This document shows, piece after piece, positions 6,881 through 13,649 of a DNA stretch of 18,362 nucleotides (positions are counted from its first letter, which is position 1; every line of letters begins with the position of its first letter). Both the position numbers and the translations under genes were made by a program. The notes beneath the pieces were generated by a model. The model was not told where the DNA came from, searched no databases, and saw nothing but the letters and a program-made list of their open reading frames with translations. The DNA is from Chlorobiota bacterium (GTDB taxonomy: Bacteria; Bacteroidota; Ignavibacteria; Kapaibacteriales; NICIL-2), in assembly GCA_003695605.1 (NCBI GenBank), contig RFIK01000188.1, positions 1 through 18,362 of the forward strand. The letters run 5' to 3'.

Positions 6881-8133
6881 GGGTAGAGCAAGTAGCGCTG
6901 GCGACGGGAGAGGAAGTCCGCGAACATCGCATGCTGTGCGATAGATCCAGACTGCCAGCTGTGGCTATCGGCAAATCGAATATCACCGGTAATTCGCAGC
7001 AGTCGCTGGCGATGGTGGAGCTGGTCGAGACTGTCACGCACGGGCCGATAAAGTGCAGCGAGCGTATCGAGTAACTCGCACGCAACCGTGTAGGATGGAA
7101 GAGACAGCGCTGCAGGGATGTTGAAGGTCACTCCGCGGCAGAGTGTGCCTGCGTGCGCGCCGCGCGAAGGGAGAAACGACGTTGGGGTTGCAACGATGCC
7201 ATGCTGCGCAAAAAAATCACACAGTCGAGCGATGATTTCTTCCGAAAAGTCAGGTGCGCCCATAAACTGAAATGGCCGGTCAGTTCCAATTCCAACGGAT
7301 ACTGCACCAAGCTCGCCCACCAGACCAACGATTGCCATTCCTCGCAGTGCATCTGGTGAGGGAACATTCGGCGATGGCGCGATCCATTGCCAGTGTGTTT
7401 GTTCCCACGTTGCCGTTCGCCGCCAACGACGCATCTTGACAATGTGTAGCGTGCACTGCCGAGGACGTTTGCTCACCGGATCTGGCGAGAGCCAACCTTC
7501 CGAATTGATCATGAGTGCTAGCTCGCCGATCGTCATACCGTGGAGGTAGGGAACCGGCACAACTGTAAAGCTCGTGCGTTCCAGCGCTGCTGTTGGAATC
7601 GCGCCATCGACGATGATCCCGCCAAGTGGATTCGGACGGTCCAGGACGTACACCTCGATGCCATATTCGGCGCACGCGTCGAGAATGTGATAGAGCGTCC
7701 CTAAGGTCAGCGCCGGTCGAAGGCCTAAATCTTGCACATCCACCACGACGGCATCGCATCCGTGGAGCATTGCTCGTGTGGGACGCCGAATTCCAGCGGT
7801 AAGGATGTATGTCGGTACATGGTTTAGCGACTGTGCCTGGAATGTGACTGCCCCCTCGACAAGCAGCACTGCAGCAATTTCAACGTTGCCACTCACGGTG
7901 AGCTCTGCAAGGGTTTCTCGTTCGAATCGTGTTCGGCTTGCGGCGTTGCAGACAAGTGCGATACGCTTACCGCGGAGTGGTTCTAAACGCAGTTCAAGCA
8001 AGTTGTCAACGCCGAGCTTGATAGGGGAGTACCGTGTTTGCGACCATACGTTCGATGCGCCAGCAACAACCACGAGCACACTGGCGACAACCATTGCGAT
8101 TCGACCGAGCAACCACAAAAGCAGGGAACGCAT
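6877..8133 (-). CDS. Exported DUF1343 / NamZ-like (exo-beta-N-acetylmuramidase family) protein, divergent
   Basis: DUF1343 (PF07075) includes NamZ, an exo-lytic N-acetylmuramidase used in peptidoglycan recycling. From the ATG at 8133 the product is 418 aa; the open frame extends to 8553 but that part is opposite xerD. An N-terminal hydrophobic stretch (about 3-31, ending in S-Q) is a signal peptide. Family marks are L-G-V-D-N-L-L (40-46), L-R-G-K-R-I-A-L-V-C-N-A (53-64), V-V-D-V-Q-D-L-G (130-137), L-D-R-P-N-P-L-G-G (164-172), H-G-M-T-I-G-E-L-A (198-206), W-I-A-P-S-P-N-V-P (250-258) and G-I-G-T-D-R-P-F-Q-F-M-G-A-P (281-294). The usual S-P-E-H-G-x-R-G motif, said to hold the catalytic Glu, is replaced by L-V-E-G-A-V-T-F: the Glu (93) aligns but His-Gly do not. 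Activity is therefore uncertain. It lies 83 bases after xerD and ends overlapping the convergent NAGPA-domain gene. Confidence 0.85.
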   Translation of the reverse strand: MRSLLLWLLGRIAMVVASVLVVVAGASNVWSQTRYSPIKLGVDNLLELRLEPLRGKRIALVCNAASRTRFERETLAELTVSGNVEIAAVLLVEGAVTFQAQSLNHVPTYILTAGIRRPTRAMLHGCDAVVVDVQDLGLRPALTLGTLYHILDACAEYGIEVYVLDRPNPLGGIIVDGAIPTAALERTSFTVVPVPYLHGMTIGELALMINSEGWLSPDPVSKRPRQCTLHIVKMRRWRRTATWEQTHWQWIAPSPNVPSPDALRGMAIVGLVGELGAVSVGIGTDRPFQFMGAPDFSEEIIARLCDFFAQHGIVATPTSFLPSRGAHAGTLCRGVTFNIPAALSLPSYTVACELLDTLAALYRPVRDSLDQLHHRQRLLRITGDIRFADSHSWQSGSIAQHAMFADFLSRRQRYLLYP

Positions 8134-8216
8134 TGGTGCTAGCGTGCAAGTGATGTTCGAATGCTGTTGCACGGCGATCAAACAGCGCTGTGATGCATGA
8201 TAAGCAGCAGATGTAC

Positions 8217-9152
8217 TTACCACCGTGGATGGAAGCGCCGATGCACCTCGCGCAGGTACAGGCGATCCAGATGGGTATAGATCTGTGTGGTGGAAATATC
8301 GGCGTGACCGAGCATCTCTTGAACTGCACGGAGGTCTGCTCCCGCTTCGATTAGGTGAGTCGCAAAGCAATGACGCAGCGTGTGGGGTGTAATATGCATG
8401 CCGAGCTGTGCAGTCTTGGCAGCATTCTGGACGATGAGCCACACAGCCATACGGTTGAGTTGGCGTCCGCGATTTGAGAGGAACAGCGTCGTCGCTGCAT
8501 ACTTCGGCGACCGAAGGAGAGGATAAGCATCGCGGCGATACCGTTCGATCCAATCGAGGGCAACCTGGCCAATTGGTACGAGCCGCTCTTTCGAGCCCTT
8601 CCCGCGGACACGGACAATTCGGCTTTCGTACGCGATGTCATCCGAGCGCAGTCCGCAGAGTTCACTCACACGCAGCCCGCAGCCGTAGAGCACCTCGAGC
8701 ACGGCACGGTCACGGATGCCCTCTGGAGTGGAGGTGGGAACCGATTCGAGAAGCGCAAAGATCTCCTCGACGCTCAGGACCTGCGGCAAGTGCTGTTCAA
8801 AGGCAGGTGACGCAATAAGCTCGGTCGGGTCGTGAGCACAGTGGCCATGAGCGAGCGCGAAACGGTAGAACTGGCGAATTGCGCTGGTGTAGCGTGCTCG
8901 TGAGCGTTCCGATAACCCAAGTTCGGCTAAGTACCGAAGGAACGTGACGATGTCGGTTTCGCACGTTTCACTCAGTGTTTCTTTGCCCACCGAGGTATGC
9001 ACGAACACGAGGTACTGCCGAGCGTTGTGGCAGTACGCTGCAATAGTCTGTTCAGACGCGCCTTTCTCGAAGCGCAGGTATTGCGCGAACTCGTCCAGCA
9101 TATCCGTAAACGGAGATTCCATCGGCTCTGCAGCATCAATGTTGTAGCTCAC
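8217..9152 (-). CDS. xerD: Tyrosine recombinase, XerD/XerC type
   Basis: Xer recombinases resolve chromosome dimers at dif during division. The product is 311 aa from a GTG start (9152-9150) that overlaps the pgpH-like stop as GTGA; an ATG at 9122 would give 301 aa, closer to the usual 298. The N-terminal SAM-like core-binding domain (about 15-105) has L-R-F-E-K-G-A-S-E-Q-T-I-A-A-Y. The catalytic set is complete and correctly spaced: Arg161 in Y-G-C-G-L-R-V-S-E-L, Lys185 in R-G-K-G-S-K-E-R, His257 and Arg260 in H-T-L-R-H-C-F-A-T-H-L, His283 in L-G-H-A-D-I-S-T-T and nucleophile Tyr292 in I-Y-T-H. The length and the absence of phage genes favour the housekeeping recombinase over an integrase. 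The choice between XerC and XerD is not certain. Confidence 0.92.
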   Translation of the reverse strand: MSYNIDAAEPMESPFTDMLDEFAQYLRFEKGASEQTIAAYCHNARQYLVFVHTSVGKETLSETCETDIVTFLRYLAELGLSERSRARYTSAIRQFYRFALAHGHCAHDPTELIASPAFEQHLPQVLSVEEIFALLESVPTSTPEGIRDRAVLEVLYGCGLRVSELCGLRSDDIAYESRIVRVRGKGSKERLVPIGQVALDWIERYRRDAYPLLRSPKYAATTLFLSNRGRQLNRMAVWLIVQNAAKTAQLGMHITPHTLRHCFATHLIEAGADLRAVQEMLGHADISTTQIYTHLDRLYLREVHRRFHPRW

Positions 9153-11317
9153 GGTGCTGGAGGGGGTTGAGCTGCGCTAGCAGGAACTGATTCTGGCTCC
9201 GGAGTTTTGTAGTCAGGTCGTTGGTGCACCATTCCGATGAGCAAATCGGCGAAGAGTGCGCGAATGCTCGTTATTTCGCGCAAGGTAAGCGGGCATTCAT
9301 CGAGCTGGCCGTCGTCAATTTTTTCGCGGAACACGCGTTCGAGTCGCTCTTCAATATCCTTCGGAGACTCTGCAACACGGGCAATCGCTTCGGAGATGTC
9401 AGCAAGCATAACGACGCCGGTCTCTTTCGTACGTGGCTTCGGTCCTCCGTAGCGAAAATCCCCTTCGTCTACTGGCTGATTGTTCATCCGCGCTTCGTCC
9501 AGTGCCTGAGCGTAGAAATGCCGAATGAGCGATGTCCCGTGGTGGGTAGGTATGAATTCGACTACCTTCGGCGGCAAACGGTATTCGAGCGCTAACTCCA
9601 CACCTTCTTCGACGTGTGCGCGAATGATCGCAGCACTACGCCACGGTGAGAGCTCGCGGTGTTTGTTCGCAAGTTCGATTTGGTTCTCGGCAAAATACTC
9701 CGGCTTACGAATCTTGCCGATGTCGTGGAAGTACGCGCCTACACGTGCGAGGAGTGGATTCGCACCGATGGCGATCGCTGCATGTTCAGCAAGGTTTGCG
9801 ACATTGAGTGTGTGTTGGTATGTCCCTGGTGCAACCTGACGGAGCTTAACCAGCAGTGGGTGGGTCAACGTGTCGAGTTGGAGGAGTCGGACATCAGTTG
9901 GTACATCAAAGATCCGATCGAGCACGAGTAGTGCAATCCACACAAGGAGTGGCGACACTATAGCGTTCACCGTAGCAGCTGCAGCCGGACTCCCAATGAG
10001 CGAGAGCGTGATCCCACCTTCGAGTAACGCAGCAAGGAGTGAGAGCCAGAACCCAACAGCGATGAACAATATTGACCGAATGAATTGATAACGGCTCTGG
10101 AGAGTCCGGACGCTGATAACACCCGCCAGCGAAGCAACAAGTAAGGATAACCCCGAAGGAAGGTCGCCCGATCTGATCGCCGCATGGAGGAGCGCTGCCG
10201 AAAGTGCAAACACAAACGCAAGGCGCACATCGTAGAGCAACGTGATGAGCATCGCGATCGCCGGAAGCAGGACGAGGAATTCCGGTGCATATGCTGCATC
10301 GAGGAGGGTGCTAAGCCACGACTGCAACGCCGAAAGTACAAGTAGCGCGGCTACCGTGATGACCGTTCGGTTGTCATCGAGTTGGTCAGTGCGGGCTACA
10401 ATCAGGTACAGCCAGATGATTCCGCACAGTAAGAGAGCGCGAACCAGCGAGGAAAGCAGCGACTGCGTCAGACGTGCAGCTTGCAACTCTGCGAGTGCAT
10501 CCCGGTACGATGCAAGTTTTGCTGCGACCATCGTCGTGATGAGTTCTCCAGGTGCAACGATCGTTTCCCCTTGGCGGACGATCCCATAGGTTCGCCGCAC
10601 ATTCTGCACAGCGAGTACCTGCTCTTGCAGACTGAGCGCAGGCGAATAGCGCGCGCGGGGGAGTCTCCCGATCGAACTGAGTAGCATTGCACCAAGTGAA
10701 TCGGGGAGCCCATAGTGGCTGAGTACCCGCTCGAGCGCACGCCGAGCCTCACGTTCAAGCAGCAAAGCATCGGTCGTGACACGGTACCATGCGCCGCTTG
10801 AGCGTGCACGCAAATACACGACGGAGGTGCGAGATGCTACGAGTGTGTCCACAACAATTGCGCCTGAAAACATACTATCGAGTGGGTGACGGGCACGTGC
10901 AAGTTCAACCTGCAGAGTGCTCGTTCCTTTCCAACGTAGATTGAGGGCTGCGTGCCCTTGTCCAGCGGCAAAGAGGTCGTTGCTCGATAGTGGTGGCTGT
11001 TCGAGTTCGTAGACAAGAGGAGCCACCTGCCGGGCGCTATCGCATTCAGCGCGATATACAGCAGGTGGTTTGAGGATTGGGAACGTCTGCTCTGCAATAA
11101 CTGGTGCACCGTTCCACCGAAAGCCAGGCGCAGGAACGCTCGACGTACCAGTATTCCAGAGGAATCGAGCCAGCGGAGGGATGAAAAGCGCCGTAACAAC
11201 CACTGAGAGAGCAATGATACTCCAACGAAGCGTCGGCAGATGGTACCAGAGCTTCTCACTGCTCTGAGTGGAGACTCGGTATTGCTCGAAGAGCGTCGGT
11301 GCTGGCTTTGCCATCAT
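9149..11317 (-). CDS. pgpH: 7TM-HD family membrane phosphodiesterase (PgpH/YqfF-like, likely c-di-AMP)
   Basis: PgpH-type proteins hydrolyse cyclic di-AMP to pApA. The product is 722 aa, typical size. Order: a cytoplasmic N-terminus with one membrane helix (about 32-54); a long extracytoplasmic 7TMR-HDED domain (about 60-285), with the typical V-R-Q-G-E-T-I-V-A-P-G-E (247-258); several membrane helices (about 287-470); then a cytoplasmic HD domain. The HD domain begins A-P-G-T-Y-Q-H-T-L (496-504, His502), then R-V-G-A-Y-F-H-D-I-G-K-I (525-536, His531-Asp532), A-H-V-E-E-G-V (567-573), T-H-H-G-T (591-595) and L-A-D (638-640), all the metal ligands expected. A Pro/Ala-rich tail ends the protein. 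The start ATG overlaps the PaaG-like stop as ATGA, and the stop overlaps the xerD GTG. Ligand specificity is inferred from family, and no diadenylate cyclase gene lies in this window. Confidence 0.92.
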   Translation of the reverse strand: MMAKPAPTLFEQYRVSTQSSEKLWYHLPTLRWSIIALSVVVTALFIPPLARFLWNTGTSSVPAPGFRWNGAPVIAEQTFPILKPPAVYRAECDSARQVAPLVYELEQPPLSSNDLFAAGQGHAALNLRWKGTSTLQVELARARHPLDSMFSGAIVVDTLVASRTSVVYLRARSSGAWYRVTTDALLLEREARRALERVLSHYGLPDSLGAMLLSSIGRLPRARYSPALSLQEQVLAVQNVRRTYGIVRQGETIVAPGELITTMVAAKLASYRDALAELQAARLTQSLLSSLVRALLLCGIIWLYLIVARTDQLDDNRTVITVAALLVLSALQSWLSTLLDAAYAPEFLVLLPAIAMLITLLYDVRLAFVFALSAALLHAAIRSGDLPSGLSLLVASLAGVISVRTLQSRYQFIRSILFIAVGFWLSLLAALLEGGITLSLIGSPAAAATVNAIVSPLLVWIALLVLDRIFDVPTDVRLLQLDTLTHPLLVKLRQVAPGTYQHTLNVANLAEHAAIAIGANPLLARVGAYFHDIGKIRKPEYFAENQIELANKHRELSPWRSAAIIRAHVEEGVELALEYRLPPKVVEFIPTHHGTSLIRHFYAQALDEARMNNQPVDEGDFRYGGPKPRTKETGVVMLADISEAIARVAESPKDIEERLERVFREKIDDGQLDECPLTLREITSIRALFADLLIGMVHQRPDYKTPEPESVPASAAQPPPAP

Positions 11318-12099
11318 CTGCCACGGAATGTGGGCGGACGTTTATCACGAAATGCAGCAACCCCCTCGCGGTAATCTTCGCTCTGCCCAGCGCGCTGCTG
11401 GTACTCTTCTTCGAGCGTGAGCATTTCCTCCAGCGGTGCTACCATACCGCGCTGGAGCAGCATTTTGACGTAGCCGTACGTCTGCGTCGGACCTGCTGCG
11501 TACTTTTCTGCGATCGCACGAACAGCACGAGGGAATGCCCGCGGTGATGCAATCATGTTGACTAATCCGAGTGCATAAGCACGTTCGGTAGAAATGGGCT
11601 TGTTGAGCGTGGCAAACTCGAATGCACGCGCATAACCCATCATCCGTGGGTAGAAGAAGGTCGCTCCGCTATCGGGGATAAGTGCTATGCCAATGAATGC
11701 TTCGACAAGTCGTGCTGCTGTGCTCATGATGCGGATGTCTGCCGCAAGTGCAAGCGAGAGTCCGGCACCTGCAGCAACACCATTGATGCCTGCAATGATT
11801 GGCTTCGGCATATCCCGCATCCGGCGAATAATCGGGTTGTAGCGACGGCGAAGCGAATCCCGCAAATCCCGCTCTGTCCCTGGCTCAGGAGCTTCCTTGA
11901 GGTCTTGTCCCGAACAGAATGCCTTGCCTGCACCAGTCAGGACGATACATCGGACGGCAAGATCGGAGCCTGCGTGTTCGAGTGCCTGGTAAAGCTCGCT
12001 GGTGAGCTGTTCATTGCATGCGTTGAAAACCTCGGGACGGTTGAGAGTAATTGTTGCAATGCCGCTGTCGAATTCGTAGAGAATGGTCTGGTAGTTCAT
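11314..12099 (-). CDS. Enoyl-CoA hydratase/isomerase family protein, PaaG-like
   Basis: This crotonase-fold protein of 261 aa most resembles PaaG, the ring 1,2-epoxyphenylacetyl-CoA isomerase and delta3,delta2-enoyl-CoA isomerase. Features are L-N-R-P-E-V-F-N-A-C-N (19-29), A-F-C-S-G-Q-D-L (60-67), R-Y-N-P-I-I-R-R-M (86-94), N-G-V-A-A-G-A-G (106-113) and L-I-P-D-S-G-A-T (140-147). Asp143 matches the catalytic aspartate of PaaG, and both hydratase glutamates are absent, so isomerase rather than hydratase chemistry is expected. The C-terminal Y-Q-Q-R-A-G-Q-S-E-D-Y-R-E-G-V-A-A-F is also PaaG-like. A GGAG sequence at 12108-12111 lies eight bases before the ATG. It follows the hydratase gene by 18 bases. 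Other phenylacetate genes (paaABCDE, paaZ, paaK) are not seen, so the real substrate may be an unsaturated fatty acyl-CoA. Confidence 0.88.
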   Translation of the reverse strand: MNYQTILYEFDSGIATITLNRPEVFNACNEQLTSELYQALEHAGSDLAVRCIVLTGAGKAFCSGQDLKEAPEPGTERDLRDSLRRRYNPIIRRMRDMPKPIIAGINGVAAGAGLSLALAADIRIMSTAARLVEAFIGIALIPDSGATFFYPRMMGYARAFEFATLNKPISTERAYALGLVNMIASPRAFPRAVRAIAEKYAAGPTQTYGYVKMLLQRGMVAPLEEMLTLEEEYQQRAGQSEDYREGVAAFRDKRPPTFRGR

Positions 12100-12117
12100 T
12101 GCACAAGCTCCGGATAG

Positions 12118-12900
12118 TTAGCGACCTTTCCACTGTGGCATGCGCTTTTCGAGGAACGCTGCCATGCCTTCTTTCTGGTCGTCAGTAGCAAAGAGCATGT
12201 AGAAATTTTTCCGTTCGAGCTCTAAGCCAAGTTCGAGCGGTGTCGAAAATGCCTTGTTGACGGCTTCCTTCGCAAGCCGGAGGGCAACTGGCGCCTTCGA
12301 GGCAATTTCTTCAGCAAGTGCAAATGCCTCCTCGAGGTAGTATTCGACGGGGACAACACGGCTGACAAGTCCACGGTCGAGGGCGCGCTCAGCGGAGATC
12401 ATCTGTCCACTGAGGACAAGCTCCATTGCGAGCGATTTGCCGACTACTCGTGGGAGGCGCTGGGTGCCACCGGCGCCAGGCATGACGCCGATGTTGATTT
12501 CTGGCTGGCCGAACTGCGCTGTATCGCTGGCGATGATGATATCGCAGAGCATCGCCAGTTCGCATCCACCGCCGAGTGCATAGCCACTGACGGCAGCAAG
12601 TATCGGCTTTTTGATCTGGCGGAGCCGTTCCCACCGCGCGAACTGGTCGCGCTGGAGCATCGTCACAGTATCGGCAGTGCTCATGTCGCGAATGTCTGCG
12701 CCGGCGGCAAATGCTCGCTCATCGCCATGAATAACGATGCAGCCAACGGTTGAATCGCGTTCGTACTCTTCGCACGCGGCAACGATTTCTTCCATCGTGC
12801 GCAGGCTCAGAGCATTGCGCACCTCCGGTCGGGCAAGCTGAATTGCCCCAACCCCGCGGTAGTTCTCCGGGCGATAGACCCGAATGCACGTGAACTCCAT
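12118..12900 (-). CDS. Enoyl-CoA hydratase (short-chain, crotonase/PaaF-like)
   Basis: A 260-aa crotonase, probably the hydratase of beta-oxidation or a PaaF-type aromatic pathway. The start ATG is 12900; the frame is open to 12936, but the extra 12 residues fall on the promoter region and are not conserved. Marks are L-A-R-P-E-V-R-N-A-L-S (22-32), A-F-A-A-G-A-D-I (63-70), Y-A-L-G-G-G-C-E-L-A-M (107-117) and F-G-Q-P-E-I-N-I-G-V-M-P-G-A-G-G-T-Q-R-L (130-149). Glu114 and Glu134 are the two catalytic glutamates. The end F-L-E-K-R-M-P-Q-W-K-G-R is typical. It is closer to textbook short-chain hydratases than the copy at 3920-4687. It is first in a string of five minus-strand genes and is divergent from rsmE across only 53 bases. 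Confidence 0.93.
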   Translation of the reverse strand: MEFTCIRVYRPENYRGVGAIQLARPEVRNALSLRTMEEIVAACEEYERDSTVGCIVIHGDERAFAAGADIRDMSTADTVTMLQRDQFARWERLRQIKKPILAAVSGYALGGGCELAMLCDIIIASDTAQFGQPEINIGVMPGAGGTQRLPRVVGKSLAMELVLSGQMISAERALDRGLVSRVVPVEYYLEEAFALAEEIASKAPVALRLAKEAVNKAFSTPLELGLELERKNFYMLFATDDQKEGMAAFLEKRMPQWKGR

Positions 12901-12933
12901 GATCGCTAATCGGTGATGCTGGTATTTTCGGCG

Positions 12934-12941
12934 CAAAGATA
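12934..12941 (-). promoter_or_regulatory. Candidate Bacteroidota-type -7 box (TATCTTTG) for the five-gene string
   Basis: The minus strand reads TATCTTTG, an exact TAnnTTTG match 33 bases before the hydratase ATG at 12900, which would leave a leader of roughly 25 bases. It lies in the 53-base divergent gap with rsmE. The same octamer stands before the hydratase gene at 4687. The -33 element is not evident. Confidence 0.4.
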
Positions 12942-12953
12942 GAAAGGCTGCCG

Positions 12954-13649
12954 ATGGAATGTCTCTACGTTCCGACGCTCGAGCACGACAGTCGGGAAAT
13001 TCTCATCGAAGGCGACGAGCTCCGCCACTTGCGCGTTCTGCGATGCCGGGAAGGCGATACTCTCTATGCCAGCAATGGACGTGGTTTGCGGGCGCTGATC
13101 CGCCTTCACCACATCGAGTCCCAGTATGCGCGCGCTACGGTCGAAGCGATCGAGAATGCTCCTGGAGAGCTTCCATACCGCTTGACACTTGCGATTGGGA
13201 TGCTCGCAGCTCGTGCGCGGTTCGAATGGCTGGTGGAGAAAAGTACCGAGCTCGGCGTCGCACGGATTGTTCCGCTCGTTCTCGACCGGAGCGAAAACAT
13301 CCATTCCTTCCGGCAGGAGCGGTGGCATGCAAAGGCAATCGCAGCGCTCAAGCAGGCGAGGAGAAGTGTGCTCCCGGCGATCGAAATGCCGCAGCGGCTA
13401 GAGGACTTCCTGGCAACGTGTACCGCAACGCTAATCGTTTGCACCCCCGATGGCAACGCTCCGTCGCTCGAGCCTGGTGATCTTGCGATTGTGATCGGTC
13501 CGGAAGGCGGCTTTTCGCCACGCGAAGAGCACATTCTCGCTTCGGTCGGTGTGCGCAAATGGTCCTTGGGGAGTTTGCGCTTGCGAAGCGAAACTGCTGC
13601 ACTCGTGGCAGCAAGTTTTGTGCGAATCGCGTGGAGCACTCACATTTGA
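12954..13649 (+). CDS. rsmE: 16S rRNA (uracil(1498)-N(3))-methyltransferase
   Basis: RsmE methylates U1498 of 16S rRNA in the 30S subunit using S-adenosylmethionine; it is a SPOUT-class knotted methyltransferase. The product is 231 aa, close to the usual 230-245. An N-terminal PUA-like part (about 1-70) contains H-L-R-V-L-R-C-R-E-G-D (25-35). The SPOUT part shows K-S-T-E-L-G-V (96-102), R-W-H-A-K-A-I-A-A-L-K-Q-A-R-R (123-137), the SAM loop I-G-P-E-G-G-F-S-P-R-E (181-191) and L-G-S-L-R-L-R-S-E-T-A (205-215), all diagnostic. AAAGG at 12943-12947 is a modest ribosome-binding site six bases before the ATG. The last ten bases overlap the convergent TPR gene. Confidence 0.95.
   Translation: MECLYVPTLEHDSREILIEGDELRHLRVLRCREGDTLYASNGRGLRALIRLHHIESQYARATVEAIENAPGELPYRLTLAIGMLAARARFEWLVEKSTELGVARIVPLVLDRSENIHSFRQERWHAKAIAALKQARRSVLPAIEMPQRLEDFLATCTATLIVCTPDGNAPSLEPGDLAIVIGPEGGFSPREEHILASVGVRKWSLGSLRLRSETAALVAASFVRIAWSTHI

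Noticed and set aside
8134..8553. 140-residue N-terminal extension of the NamZ-like protein
   Set aside because: It overlaps xerD for most of its length, has no conserved pattern, and a signal peptide begins exactly at the Met at 8133.
8217..9152. Tyrosine recombinase as integrase of a mobile element
   Set aside because: It has Xer length and spacing, sits in a housekeeping gene string, and no attachment site, tRNA, excisionase or phage gene is nearby.
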